DNA from: Prinsepia uniflora
Lineage: Eukaryota; Streptophyta; Magnoliopsida; Rosales; Rosaceae
Direction: 5' to 3'
Length of the DNA: 64,000 bases
Assembly: GCA_032719365.1 (NCBI GenBank)
Contig: CM064872.1
Location: forward strand, 44,438,252-44,502,251
A program made the translations under genes and the position numbers. This document shows positions 1 through 10,075 of this stretch, in pieces. The notes beneath the pieces are model-generated. The model had not been told where the DNA came from, did not search any database, and was given only the letters and a program-made list of their open reading frames with translations. Within the stretch, counting starts at the first letter, position 1, and each line of letters starts with the position of its first letter.

Positions 1-340
1 AAATATTAAAAATGCAAAATCTTATTTTTATTTTTTGTTTCAGAAAAAAATATTTAAATAATTGTTCTCCAGCGATACCAAAGGCCCCCTTACTTTTTGA
101 AGTATTTATCAACAAATTAAACTCCTAATTAAAAGGGAATGACTTAGATTGATCATTTTTAGCGTAGACGTTAACACTGAACGTTTAGGTTAGCCCAAGT
201 CAATGATAGATAACAAGTGAATATTGATGGACACCATGATCACATAGAAATTGCCAACAATTTTATTCGTTATATTTATAAAATTTACTCTTTACATTTA
301 TAAATTTTATTTTTAGCTAATTTGTTTTAAAAACACAAGA
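1..340. other. AT-rich flank, no gene seen
   Basis: No coding region, RNA gene or terminal repeat is visible. The sequence is AT-rich with short homopolymers. It ends at the TGACAGG-type terminus of the first LTR element. It may be the target sequence of that element or part of an older repeat cut by the window edge. Confidence 0.5.
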
Positions 341-563
341 TGACAGGATCAATTTCTAAAATGCTTTGATAATTATGCATGGTTCTGCTCTCATTTGTCA
401 AGCAATTCAAAAGTACCGAACTCCCCTCAACACTTCATAGACAAGAAATACTCGTATTAATTTACTGCTCATGACTCCTCTAGATCAGCCCCGATTTCCG
501 TGCAATGTCCTTGAGGGTCATCAAAACCATTAAAATGTGTGAATGGATAAAAATAAACATTTA

Positions 564-799
564 GACCTAATTTGGTATATTGTATTGTACTGGCTATTTC
601 AGTCGGATAGACTAATCTATTCACCAGATATACTGACTATTTAGTCAGACGTTTGGTGTTCTACCGAATTAAAACGTCGTCTATATTATACTAGCCGGAT
701 TATATTATAGTAGGTGATACGAAATATTTATATCATAAATATTAATTATCTATATCATTATTATTAATTATTATTTATTTTAATTAGTTATTAATATAG

Positions 800-845
<46 letters not shown>

Positions 846-1050
846 TTACTACTACACTTTTCAAGATTGCTAGTCACCCAACTATTTAATAAATACAATT
901 TAAAGTTATTATTTTAGCGTGTTTGAATCGTATAAAAAACACTCAACCATATTAACTTATACAGTGGCTAATTAATACGAGTGGTGCCAAACACTGATTT
1001 AATACTATATTATCCTATAAAGTCTCTTATACGGTGTACCAAACGTAGCC
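564..1050. mobile_element. Tourist/PIF-Harbinger-like MITE
   Basis: A 487 bp block is flanked by TTA (561-563 and 1051-1053). The partner LTR reads straight through this point (CATTTAAAAACAC near 2515-2527), which gives the empty site directly. The ends form an imperfect inverted repeat: GACCTAATTTGGTATATTG against the reverse complement GGCTACGTTTGGTACACCG. Size, lack of coding capacity, a 3-base TWA-type duplication and TTTGGTA-containing ends fit Tourist-like MITEs of the PIF/Harbinger superfamily. A TAA microsatellite lies inside. Confidence 0.8.
801..845. repeat. (TAA)n microsatellite
   Basis: About 15 uninterrupted TAA/ATA units lie inside the MITE. It is a likely length-polymorphic site. 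Confidence 0.9.
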
Positions 1051-1656
1051 TTAAAAATATATTTTCTGAAGAAAAAAAACATTTACCCTCCAGTTTCTAA
1101 AACCATGCATGTATATAAGAAAAACAGTAAAACAAAGCATAAACTGTGAAACCAAAACAATCATGAAACATAGTAAATAGTATGTGGGTCATATTTCCCT
1201 GAAAACCATATATGAAATCATCTAGACACAACAAACAAGTCAATCAAACCAAAACCAATTAATCAATATTAGTAAATCCAACCGTTCGATCCAATATCTA
1301 CAAATCAACCAACCGATCTAGTATCAGTAAATCGACCAACCAACCCGCACTGCTCAGATTTCAGTCATGATAAGCAATCACACTACACGTAGGAAAATTC
1401 GGGAACTGAACTTGGCGTGAAATTACCAAAATGCCCTTAGTAATTCGAGACCTGTAACATCCTTGTTCCATCTCCAATTTCAAGATGTTGCTTGTCTACG
1501 GACTTAGGAATCCGAGGCATGCGTATCAGTCCTTATGAACAGCCCAAAAAGTACCTGGAGTAAAATTCAAAAGTTGAAATTTGAAGGCAAAATCGTCAAT
1601 TCCCTTTTTAATTACCTAAAATTATATATATATTTTTTAATTTTTGGGTCGTTAGA

Positions 1657-2280
1657 ATCTACCATTCTTAAAGAATTCCATCCTCAAAATTCAAATATGT
1701 ATGTCTAATAACTGTAGTTATGAGGTCCACAACAATGTCCCGGGTTCTTACTTGAACCCTTATTCGGTATTCAGAATGGTAACTGATATTACAACCTTCC
1801 GGCTCCTCCCGAGCCCTAGTTCCTAATTTTGACTCATTTTGAGTCCTAGTCTAATATCCTGACTTCGCCCTAGTCCTAGTTTGATATTCTGTAATCCATG
1901 CCATTACCACCATGCTTAGCCACTAAGCAAAAACATCACTAGGTATACCAGAATGTACAGAGGATCTTTTGTTACCTTAAAATCTCAAATACTTGCTCTA
2001 ATTGAGGAACTCACTCCTCATCTATCTTATCTGGGCCAAACTCGCCCATTAATGTTGTGCTCCTAGCCTTTGGGCCCGCTCACTATCCAAACCCACACAA
2101 AATTTCCTATATTGGAGCACACTATCCAATATCTGACCTAAATAATCCAAGATTTGCCCAATCCCCAGATCTATCTTGGGATCAAGTGTACTCCTCACGT
2201 ATCTATCTCTTCACCAAGGCAAGCATGGGGCTCGTGTCTTGGAGGATTGAAATTGAAAAACACAATTTAGTACCAACTTT
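1657..2280 (-). other. Internal region of the first LTR element, non-coding
   Basis: This is the roughly 620 bp between the polypurine-tract side of the 3' LTR and the primer site. Open frames are short (the longest about 76 codons) and show no retroviral domain. Repeated short blocks of the CCTAGTCC type occur near 1800-1880. Confidence 0.5.
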
Positions 2281-2293
2281 GCTCTAATACCAA
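2281..2293 (-). promoter_or_regulatory. Primer binding site, initiator-tRNA-Met type
   Basis: The minus strand reads TTGGTATTAGAGC, close to the plant TGGTATCAGAGC site complementary to the 3' end of initiator tRNA-Met. It lies eight bases from the TGACCC terminus of the adjacent LTR, as expected downstream of a 5' LTR. Confidence 0.8.
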
Positions 2294-2625
2294 GTTAACA
2301 TGACCCACTCCTAAAACGCTTTGAAAACCATGCTTGGTCTTGCTCCTGTATTACAAGCAATCCAAAAATACCGAACTACCCTCAATAGTTGTCAGACAAA
2401 GGATACTCATACTAATTTACCGTTCACATCTCCTCATCTTGATCATCCTTAATTTTCGTGAAATGACATGCATGGTCATCAAAACCATTCAAAAGTTTGA
2501 GTGGATAAAAATAAACATTTAAAAACACATTTTCCAAAGAAAACAAACATTTGCCATCTAGTTTCTAAAACCAACGTTTGATAAGGGTCTAACGCCTAGA
2601 CGATTATGTACATCCTAGGCGCGTC

Positions 2626-2648
2626 GGGGGGGGGGGGGGGGGGGGGGG
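2626..2648. repeat. 23-base G homopolymer
   Basis: Uninterrupted G run within the 2574-3120 insertion. Its length may be affected by sequencing or assembly. Confidence 0.9.
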
Positions 2649-2907
2649 TGTTGGGGGCTTAGACGGTTTTTTTTTTTAAAAAAAAAAACAAAAATTAATA
2701 ATATATTGAATACTATCAAATAATTTCAGAAAAAAATTAATTACGTACATAAATAAATTGAGTTGGAATCATAAATGTTGAAAATGTAAGTTTTTTTATT
2801 AATTTTATTATACAACATTCTATATTTTTAAAATTTATTATCTATTTTTTTTTCCTAATTAATAGTTATATTATTAATTAAGTATTTAATAAAAAACTAA
2901 CTTATAT

Positions 2908-2910
<3 letters not shown>

Positions 2911-2941
<31 letters not shown>
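2911..2941. repeat. (AT)n microsatellite
   Basis: About 15 AT units within the unclassified insertion. Confidence 0.9.
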
Positions 2942-2945
<4 letters not shown>

Positions 2946-3179
2946 AACTTATATAAATAAAGATATATAAGGATGTACATGCAAATCCACTTACGCGCCT
3001 AGCCATTATGCGAGGTGGTTTCTCACTTTTGAGCGCTTAAGCGCCGTATAGGCTTGATCAAAAAAAAAAAAAAGCGCCGTATAGGCAGAATAGGTGGCCA
3101 CCATTTTGAACAGTGTCTACAACCATGCATGCATTTAAGAAAAGGAGTAAAAATAAACCATAAACTATGAGACCATAAG

Positions 3180-3345
3180 GTTTGATTGACCCTATAAAGG
3201 TGTTCCGATCTACTGAAGTCCCCTGAGAAACATGGAATTTGAAGATTTTGATCAGCTCTTTGGAGGTGTGCCGATCCACTGAAGCCCCTACGAGACTTGG
3301 AATTCAAAGCATTTGATCAACCATATGAGGGTGTGCCAATCCACC
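3180..3345. repeat. Degenerate tandem repeat, about 65 bp x 2.5
   Basis: Three successive units contain TTTGAT, then AGGTGT(G/T)CCGATC and CTGAAG(T/C)CCC. The third is the most diverged. Similar tile arrays sit in the middle of several LTRs in this window, so this is probably LTR-internal sequence whose surroundings have been lost. Confidence 0.65.
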
Positions 3346-3354
3346 GATGTCCCT

Positions 3355-4687
3355 TGTGTTACGACCCATACCATGAAATTGCTATTCTACGTGAAACCTT
3401 TAACCATTTTCAAGTTGAATCTTATTGGACCACCAAAGCAGCCAATGAAATCTTAGTCATGAAACAACCATGTGAAGAAACTTTTTGTACATGCAAAACT
3501 GGTGTTAGGATTTCTCAAACCCGCTTAGGTGATTATTGTTGTGAAAGAGACACAACTATTGAAGTCTCTCCTCCCGCACACACACTTTTAAGAACTCTTA
3601 CATCGAGGGAGCAAATAAACAGCATCACAACCCTCTTCATTCTTCCCCACCACCGTGTGTCATGAACAAGAAAAGCCCACGCCCACTATCACCATGAAAC
3701 ACAATCTTCACACCAGCCATCCTTGATGGCCTCAGATCACGATGAGCCCCTTTCTTCCCATTATTACACTCACTCAACCCCACAATCATCTTGGACTCAT
3801 CCCTGATGATTGAAGGCGACTGAAATGACAGCCGTGGTGGTGGCCGACACAGTTAACTGAGCTTTCCCAGTGAGACTTCAAAAGCCATAGGTAAACTCTA
3901 GCCTTCTAACCTATATCATCACCTTGCTCATGTTGAGAGCTATCTATCAGCCTTATTTGCATGTCTATTTCTGAGCAGGTACGACTGCAGAGGCACGACC
4001 ATAAATCGCAAAGCCATCAGAAATCTGGATTTCCACGGCAGCTTTAGGTGAGATTTTTACTTGGTAGTAGTTAATCTTATTCCCTTTCTTAGTCAATGAA
4101 TTGGACTACGTTTTTGCATGTTTATTTCTCGACCTTTTGAACCTCGAATGAAGCATTATTGGATTCTGCACATTCAAAGACCACCATGACTTCTTGTTTG
4201 AGTTCAGGCTTCTACAAGTATCTTCTGAGACTAAAAATTGGATATTTGGAATCGTCGTGATGAGTAGACCATCTTAGACCACCTTCATTTTGAAAATAAA
4301 CAAAAAAACATAAAAATTGACCCTCGCCGGATTCTGGAATTTTTTTGGTGAAAATCCCAGATTCTAGCCACGGTGTTTGGCTGTACTGGCTTAGGTCTGA
4401 CCGTCTTCTTCAATGAAGCTCCGATGACAGTGGTCAACCATCAGTCAACTATCTGTCAACAATTAGTCAATCGTTAGACCTAACGGTCAACTAACAGAAT
4501 ATTCCATGAATATTCTAGCATGTGTAGTGCGTGTGGGCGTGTGTTGGCACGTTATCGTGCATGGTAGCCCGTGAGACTTTTTTTGAGTAGCCCGCTAGTG
4601 TGTGGTGGCACGTAGCGATGTTTTCTAGCCCATGTCAGCATGTGGGTCAAGTTTCAAGGTGTTCAAAACTATTTCGAGTACCTTTTG
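3355..4687 (+). repeat. 5' LTR of the chromovirus, first part
   Basis: It holds no coding domain. The block at 4395-4500 with repeated GTCAAC/GTTAGACC units resembles the GTCAGCGTTGACC-rich segment in the first half of other LTRs here (for example 41040-41160). An open frame at 3297-3665 crosses its start but resembles no family I know. The boundary with the minus-strand solo LTR at 4688 is exact because of the TTTTG duplication. Confidence 0.4.
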
Positions 4688-7600
4688 TGATAGGCCCCCT
4701 TCCCCGAGAATACCTCGACAACCGTGAAGGGTCCTGCTCCCATCTGATAGTTATTACCAGAACTTCAAAAAATGCCTCAAAAGGATTACATACTATTAAT
4801 AAAATCGACTAACTGTCACTCCAGGGATAATTATACATCCATTCATATCTAGATACACAAAGCATAAGCTTACAATATAACTCAAAATGCAGAACTTTAC
4901 CCTAAACGCCAACAAGTACACAGTATCTAGTGTATGCCTCCACTCCTAAATAAGTCCATGTCTTCGTGCCACGACCTGGGGAGCAAATAAAACCCATAAA
5001 AAAGTGAGTGGATGAAAATAACCTTTTAAAAACATATTTTGGAAAACATACGTTTATACCCCCCGTTTTATAAAACTATGCATGCATATGAAAAACCATC
5101 AAATCTCAGTTAAAATAAAACACAACTCTTAACCTCGAAATTTGTGAAAGTAAATATCATCAGTAAATCACCAACAATCACACACAAAGTCACCACAACA
5201 ATCACACATAACCATCCCATCCTTGATGCTCAATATCGATCACCATATCAACTGCATTACCGATAGGCAAACCATTGGGGAACTGAAGCCCAGCTCAACA
5301 TCCAAGTATAAACTCACTCAGGAATCTGAGCCTTGCTCGACAATGAGTGAGGCTGACTCAGGAATCGGAGCCTAACTCGATGTCTAAGCCACTAGTCTCA
5401 AGAACCGGAGCCTAGGTCGACGTCTGAGACTAACCAACCAACAAGTATATCGAGAAGGATGGTCCACAACACAATGTGTCACATCCCAAAAAACAAGAAA
5501 ACATACTTTTATAATCCATATACAACACTTCAAACCAAATCCACAATTCGAAATCTGGGTGTAAGCCCAAAACACAGTTTAAGGGAAATCTAGTAAAACA
5601 TGCAATTTAAAGGATTTTTGTAAAATCACCAAAAATCGTATACAAATCATAATTAATAAAAAATAATCAAAATCACATAATAAAGCATTTTAAATACGTA
5701 AAAATGCATGCATAATCATTTAACAAAAATAAAATTCCACTCACAGTCCAATTTCTTCGTTTATTCTCGTTTCATACGTTCTTCACGGACTCTGGGGGCT
5801 ACGTCTCCTGTCACAAAATTATAATTTTGGGTTACTAAGGTCCCATGTAACCTCCTAATATTATTCCTAATTTTTGAGATTTAATTACGAATTTTTAAAA
5901 TTAAACATGCACTTCGGACACCTAAAACTACACAGAGACAGTGTCCGATTTCCTCGAAACCCACGCCAATAGATCCGAAGCATCGAAAACATAAAAAATA
6001 TATGTTGGATGAAAATCGAGGCATGGTGGCACACACCCCCACGAGTCGCCACTCAATGACTAGCATGTTGGCCTCACGCGCTAGTCACTGTTCATCTTTT
6101 TCCCCAGACTTGCCGACCCAATTTTCTGATTTTGGGTCGCCTGACCCGCTGATCATGACCTGTCATATCATTGTTATTTCTTAACCTTTTTCTTCCCTTC
6201 CACTCCCAATCTATCCTACACTAACACAAGAAGAGTTCTATGACTTCAAAATCTAAAAATAAAACTTTCCTTAATTCCTCAACCAAACTTCAATGTCCGT
6301 CTAATGGTTATCCTTTCATTTCCATAATTTTCTGCATCGAGAGTTCCTTCCCTTAAATCCTAGAATGCTCATAAGGGACTTAAGCATTATTACCTGGCTT
6401 GGTTTCAAGTTCCAACGTCCAAAACTCAATGATGCCTTCAAAGTATAAATTTTCCTTCTCAGGCTCTCAATTTCTTCCTTCCACTATTTTCACTCTTCCC
6501 CTTCTCCTTCCTTTATGGTTTTTTCCTCTTCTGCTTCTTCTCTTTCTCCATGAACATTTCTAGTTCCCTTATCTTTCTTATTCACGGCTAAAATGAGTTT
6601 TCTCTCCAAACTCTTCTTTCACTTCGTTCATATATGTATGCATGTACATATATAATTCCTCACAAAGATAAGTCGGTGCACAATAAATAAACAAGAGGAT
6701 TTTAGATGACTATTAACATCACTTTATCTATTATGCAAAATGTAACGACCCGTCCTGAATTAACAGGATTAATTAAGAATTAATGACGGATTATCGAGGC
6801 TAATTGGAGATTAGACGAGGATTATCGGACGTTCAGTGTAAAATGACGATTTTGCCCTTGGAATGGGTAAAACGTTGACTTTTTGTTCGGACGGTCAAAT
6901 GGACTTTGATCGATGATCGTGACGTAGTTCAGGACGTCGCGAGTTCATAGACAGGTGGCACGCTCAATTCCGACATTCGAGGAAGAAGTTATGATGATCG
7001 GAAGATCAGGGGCATTTTGGTAATTTGGGCAAAAAGGGGCCAACGGTTGACTTTTGACGCGGAAGTTTCGATGACCGAGGGCCAAGTACAGTGACGTAGA
7101 TCACGACGATACGAATCCGTAGACAGGCGGCACGTCGAATTCGGACGTTCGACGACGAAGTTAAGGTTCACGGAAGTTCGAACGTACTATTGCACGTTTT
7201 TCGAGACTGACGCTTATTTGGACTTTAGTGGGCCCCATCCTTTTTCTCAGACCCAATGGATGAATGACAGATTCTGTCATTCATCCATTCCCCATAATTT
7301 TCATTCATGCACCAAACCCTTCCCCGTGCATCCATTTTTCCATTTTTCCCAATCCAACCCGATCCCATTTCTCACCCAAAATCCAAACCCTCCAACCCTA
7401 AACCCATTTGTGAGAGGACAAAGTGAGAGGAGGACCGGTGGACGTGGTGGCTGGCCAGGCAGAGCCGCGGTGGGCGGCGGAGGAGGAAACCGCACCAGGT
7501 AATCAGTTTTCCCATTTTAATCCATTTTTCGATTTCTAGTTATTATGGGCTTGGTTGGATGATTGGTTTGAACTAAATAGGTTCTTAGGACGTTGTTAGA

Positions 7601-8230
7601 GAGGTTTTGCAGGTGGTTTGACGTTGAGGAGCACTGGGGAAGGTTTTGGGATTTTTAACCGTGAGGGGTTAAATTGGACCGGGTTGTTTTCGTGGGTTTT
7701 AGGGGATCTAATCGATTAGGTTAGGATCCTAGGATTAAATAACGAAGATTAGGATTGATTAGGAGTGAAAACGGTGAAGATTGGACAGTGTAGGAGCCTG
7801 GACCGGTCACGCCGGTCCAAGTTGCAGGCGAACCGGACCGGATCGGTTCAGACCAGTCGTCGCGAGGAGGAAGACGACACTGTTCACTGGCGCGTGGGTC
7901 CCACGCGCAGCCACTTCAGACGGCGCGTACGGGCGCGTGGGGGAGAATTTGGGGAAGTTTCCAACATGTCAAATTATCTATTCGATGTAACAAACATTTT
8001 GGGACTGATTTCGAGTCGATCGGACATCGTCTCGATATAGTTCGGGCTGTCCGAAGGTTTCGGTGCGCGTTTAAAAATAGTTAAAAATCCCAGAAAATTA
8101 GGGGGTTTTAGTGAGGGGTTAATTAAGTAGTTAGTAACCCTATAAAGTGATTTGGACAGGTTTGGGAATCCCGGAGATGACGGTTGACCCGAAAAGGCTA
8201 CGACGCGCATTTTGAGGCAGCAACGTGGAC

Positions 8231-9686
8231 GGTCTGTGAGTGGACTTTATTTCTGAAATCGATGCATGCATAAATATTTTATATATGTTTTAATATGTGT
8301 TTTGGGATGCCTTGAGTGCATTTTGATGTGTATGTGTACGTATGGGCACGTACTTCGAGGTTTTCAGGTTTTATACGTGCTTATACGAGCTTACGCTTTC
8401 GGTTTTCATGAAATGGTTTGAAAAGTAAAACGACCCATTTGGTCTTGATTATTCGGGCATGAGACCCATTTGGATTTGGTTTTGACTCGGACATGAGACC
8501 CTATTGATGACCCGTAGGTCTGAGTCGTGGTCGCGACGGGTGTTGTGTGCATGGCGACGGACGACGTGACGCTCGCCTCCGGATTGCGATGCATTCCTTC
8601 CGGAGAGGTCTCGATGTACGTCCTGTTGTCGAGCAGCCTTTGGAGGCTCGACTTCGGAGTACTGACGGTTTAGAGGATCGATCGGCGACGTGTGTACCAT
8701 GGTCTCGAGATGGTTATGGCAGTGATATGTTCCCGGCGACATGCCAGGATTGAGAGCGGTCCTGGATTGATGGTGGCACGCATCGCTATGATCAGGATCG
8801 TGACTAACCCTCAGATATCGGGCTCGATGCCCAGTTGAGTTACGAGTTTGGGTACGATACCCAGTTATTGTGAAATCGGGCGAGTGGCCCTGTTGAGTCG
8901 TATGTTCCGGCTGGAGGCCCAGTTGCTTTATGTTATCGGGCGTGAGTCCCGTTTTTATGGTTTTGTATACGAGTATATATATACCCGCCTTACGAGATTA
9001 TTGATTGGTCTCCTCCAGCGTCGACCTGGAAAGTCACGATCCACAGACCAGAGTGGGTATCCCCATAGGGATCCCGTTCTAGGAGTGAAGGTTACTTATG
9101 ATGTTGTGGTCCCGGACCAGATTTCGGAGAGATATGTGGACTAGATCAAGAGAGAGAGCTCGGACTAGATCCAGAGATTGAGCCTCCCAGATGGAGATTC
9201 CTGGGAGAAGACTCGGAGTGAGACCCCGAGTAGTGTGCACACTAGTATAGAGATGATATCGTGACTATATCGGGGATGTGTTCCCTAGGGGCTGTGTGCC
9301 CCGAGATGGCATCTTCTCCAGAAGTGCCTAAGATGGGTTATATATGTATATATGTATATGTGGATGAGTTTTCACTGAGATGGCGTTGGGCTGAGACCTT
9401 CGCGTATTAGTTTTGGGCTAAGACCTTTATGAGGTGGTTTTGGGACGAGTTCCCACGTGTTTTGGTTTGGGCGGAGGTCCCAGGTATTTGATTGATGGAT
9501 TTCGGGCTAAGGCCCAAATGGGTTGACGGTTCATGTCGGTTTATGGGAACCGGGCATGAACCCTAGAAATGGTTTTCGAATGCATGCATATGTTTTTAAT
9601 GAAGGGCAAAAAAATCTTTTATGAAATGTTTTAATAAAATATTTGTTTTGTCCACTCACAGCCTTTATGTTTTGAATTCCCTTCAG
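8231..9686 (+). other. Intron-like bracket within solo LTR
   Basis: GTGAGT at 8236-8241 lies in GGTCTGTGAGTGGAC and is followed by ATGCATGCAT (8261-8270). At the far side ATGCATGCAT recurs (9581-9590), then GTCCACTCACA (9650-9660) and a pyrimidine-rich CCCTTCAG ending at 9686. TGTGAGTGGAC and GTCCACTCACA are reverse complements. The ends look like a splice donor and acceptor 1451 bp apart. The same arrangement recurs in other LTRs. Splicing is inference. Confidence 0.5.
8450..9560 (+). repeat. Array of degenerate GGGC-CCC tiles
   Basis: More than ten short imperfect palindromic motifs of the form CGGGCATGAGACCC occur, for example near 8455, 8488, 8819, 8849, 8877, 8907, 8937, 9390, 9415, 9440, 9468 and 9503, spaced roughly 25-60 bp in clusters. 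Related tiles occur in the same position of the other LTRs of this family. Confidence 0.7.
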
Positions 9687-10075
9687 GTTGATCGCGGATG
9701 TGGCTGTAGTAGAGACGAGACATCGTATTCCTCCTTCGGATCCTGGCGTACTCTGATAGCCTCAGTTGGGCAAAAGACGAAAATATCCCTAGTCTGACAC
9801 TTCGTGTCAGACGGGAGCAGGTACGTCCCCCGCTAATCCCGAGGGATTTGGGGCGGGTCCTATCACAAAATTACCAGATTACCCTTTAGGACAAAATTAC
9901 TAAAATGCTCGTGCACTATTCAGACTCAAAAAGAACTTATTCGAACTCTATTTTTTACGTACTTTTTGTTTACGTACTCAGGAGTTCGAGACCTTCTTAA
10001 TTGTCCTTACAAAATGTCCTAATAACGTGCGTTTAATTTTTTCCAAATTTACTTTTCGAAATTTTGGCTGTTACA

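Larger units (their letters stand above)
341..1656 (-). repeat. 3' LTR of minus-strand element
   Basis: The left end is TGACAGGATC. The right end reads GGGTCGTTAGA, the reverse complement of the TAACGACCC start typical of LTRs in this window. It is followed on the minus-strand upstream side by a purine-rich tract (1657-1680, plus-strand ATCTACCATTCTTAAAG), the expected polypurine tract. Without the MITE it is about 830 bp. Confidence 0.65.
2574..3120. mobile_element. Unclassified 0.55 kb insertion in an LTR
   Basis: It is absent from the sister LTR, which reads CTAAAACCATGCATG across the site. It is flanked by near-identical TAAAACCA (2566-2573) and TACAACCA (3118-3125), a 7/8 match consistent with an 8-bp hAT-type duplication. 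If those are the duplications the element is 2574-3117. It contains a 23-base G run (2626-2648), a long AT dinucleotide run and GC-rich short repeats of the GCGCCTAGGCG type near both ends. No clear terminal inverted repeat was found, so the superfamily is open. Confidence 0.5.
341..3178 (-). mobile_element. Non-autonomous LTR retrotransposon (minus strand)
   Basis: Two copies of one sequence lie in the same orientation at 341-1656 and from 2301. Both begin TGAC on the plus strand and share a long block including a CCTTGAGGGTCATCAAAACC-like stretch. A minus-strand primer site (GCTCTAATACCA, 2281-2292) abuts the second copy, so that copy is the 5' LTR and the left one the 3' LTR. The internal region is only about 640 bp and encodes no recognisable gag or pol, so the element is of the LARD/TRIM kind. 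Each LTR carries a later insertion (564-1050 and 2574-3120). The 5' LTR stops matching near 3178, so the right end is truncated. LTR identity is seen directly; non-autonomy is inferred from the missing coding capacity. Confidence 0.7.
2301..3178 (-). repeat. 5' LTR of first element, interrupted and truncated
   Basis: It aligns with 341-1656: matching blocks at 2301-2573, then 3121 to about 3178 (ATGCATGCATTTAAGAAAAG against the sister ATGCATGTATATAAG). The gap is a separate insertion (2574-3120). Beyond 3178 the sister LTR's continuation is not found. Confidence 0.6.
6741..9865 (+). mobile_element. Solo LTR, plus strand, TSD CAAAA
   Basis: It starts TGTAACGACCCGTCC and ends GGGCGGGTCCTATCA, an imperfect terminal inverted repeat with TG...CA ends. 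CAAAA flanks it at 6736-6740 and 9866-9870. It is 3125 bp with no primer site or pol inside. It inserted into the minus-strand LTR 4688-10075. The first 1.4 kb holds CG-rich sequence (about 7390-8210). A long stretch of short GGGC...CCC tiles follows (8450-9560), then the downstream framework sites. It is closely related to 17504-20353: both share the block TTGGGACTG-TTTCG-T-AT-GGACATCGTC near 8000 and 18740. Confidence 0.92.
4688..10075 (-). mobile_element. Solo LTR, minus strand, TSD TTTTG
   Basis: On the minus strand the element starts TGTAACAGCC (at 10075) and ends with the complement of TGATAGGCCC (at 4688). TTTTG flanks it at 4683-4687 and 10076-10080. After removing the nested 6741-9865 insertion and one duplication it is 2258 bp. 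No primer site, polypurine tract or coding domain lies inside, so it is a solo LTR left by LTR-LTR recombination. A degenerate 60-70 bp repeat (ACTGGAGCC...CGACGTCTGAG type) occurs near 5280-5430. ATGCATGC motifs lie near 5080 and 5705, and a CCACTCACAG-type site near 5740, the internal framework shared by the large LTRs. Confidence 0.85.

Noticed and set aside
3297..3665. 122-codon open frame rich in Cys (CPLCYDPYHE)
   Set aside because: It starts in a degenerate tandem repeat and crosses a presumed LTR start; no family resemblance and no second exon. Likely chance.
7218..7502. 94-codon frame with Gly-rich end
   Set aside because: It lies in the CG-rich part of a solo LTR; the related LTR (near 18030-18280) has a similar but differently framed ORF, so no conserved protein.
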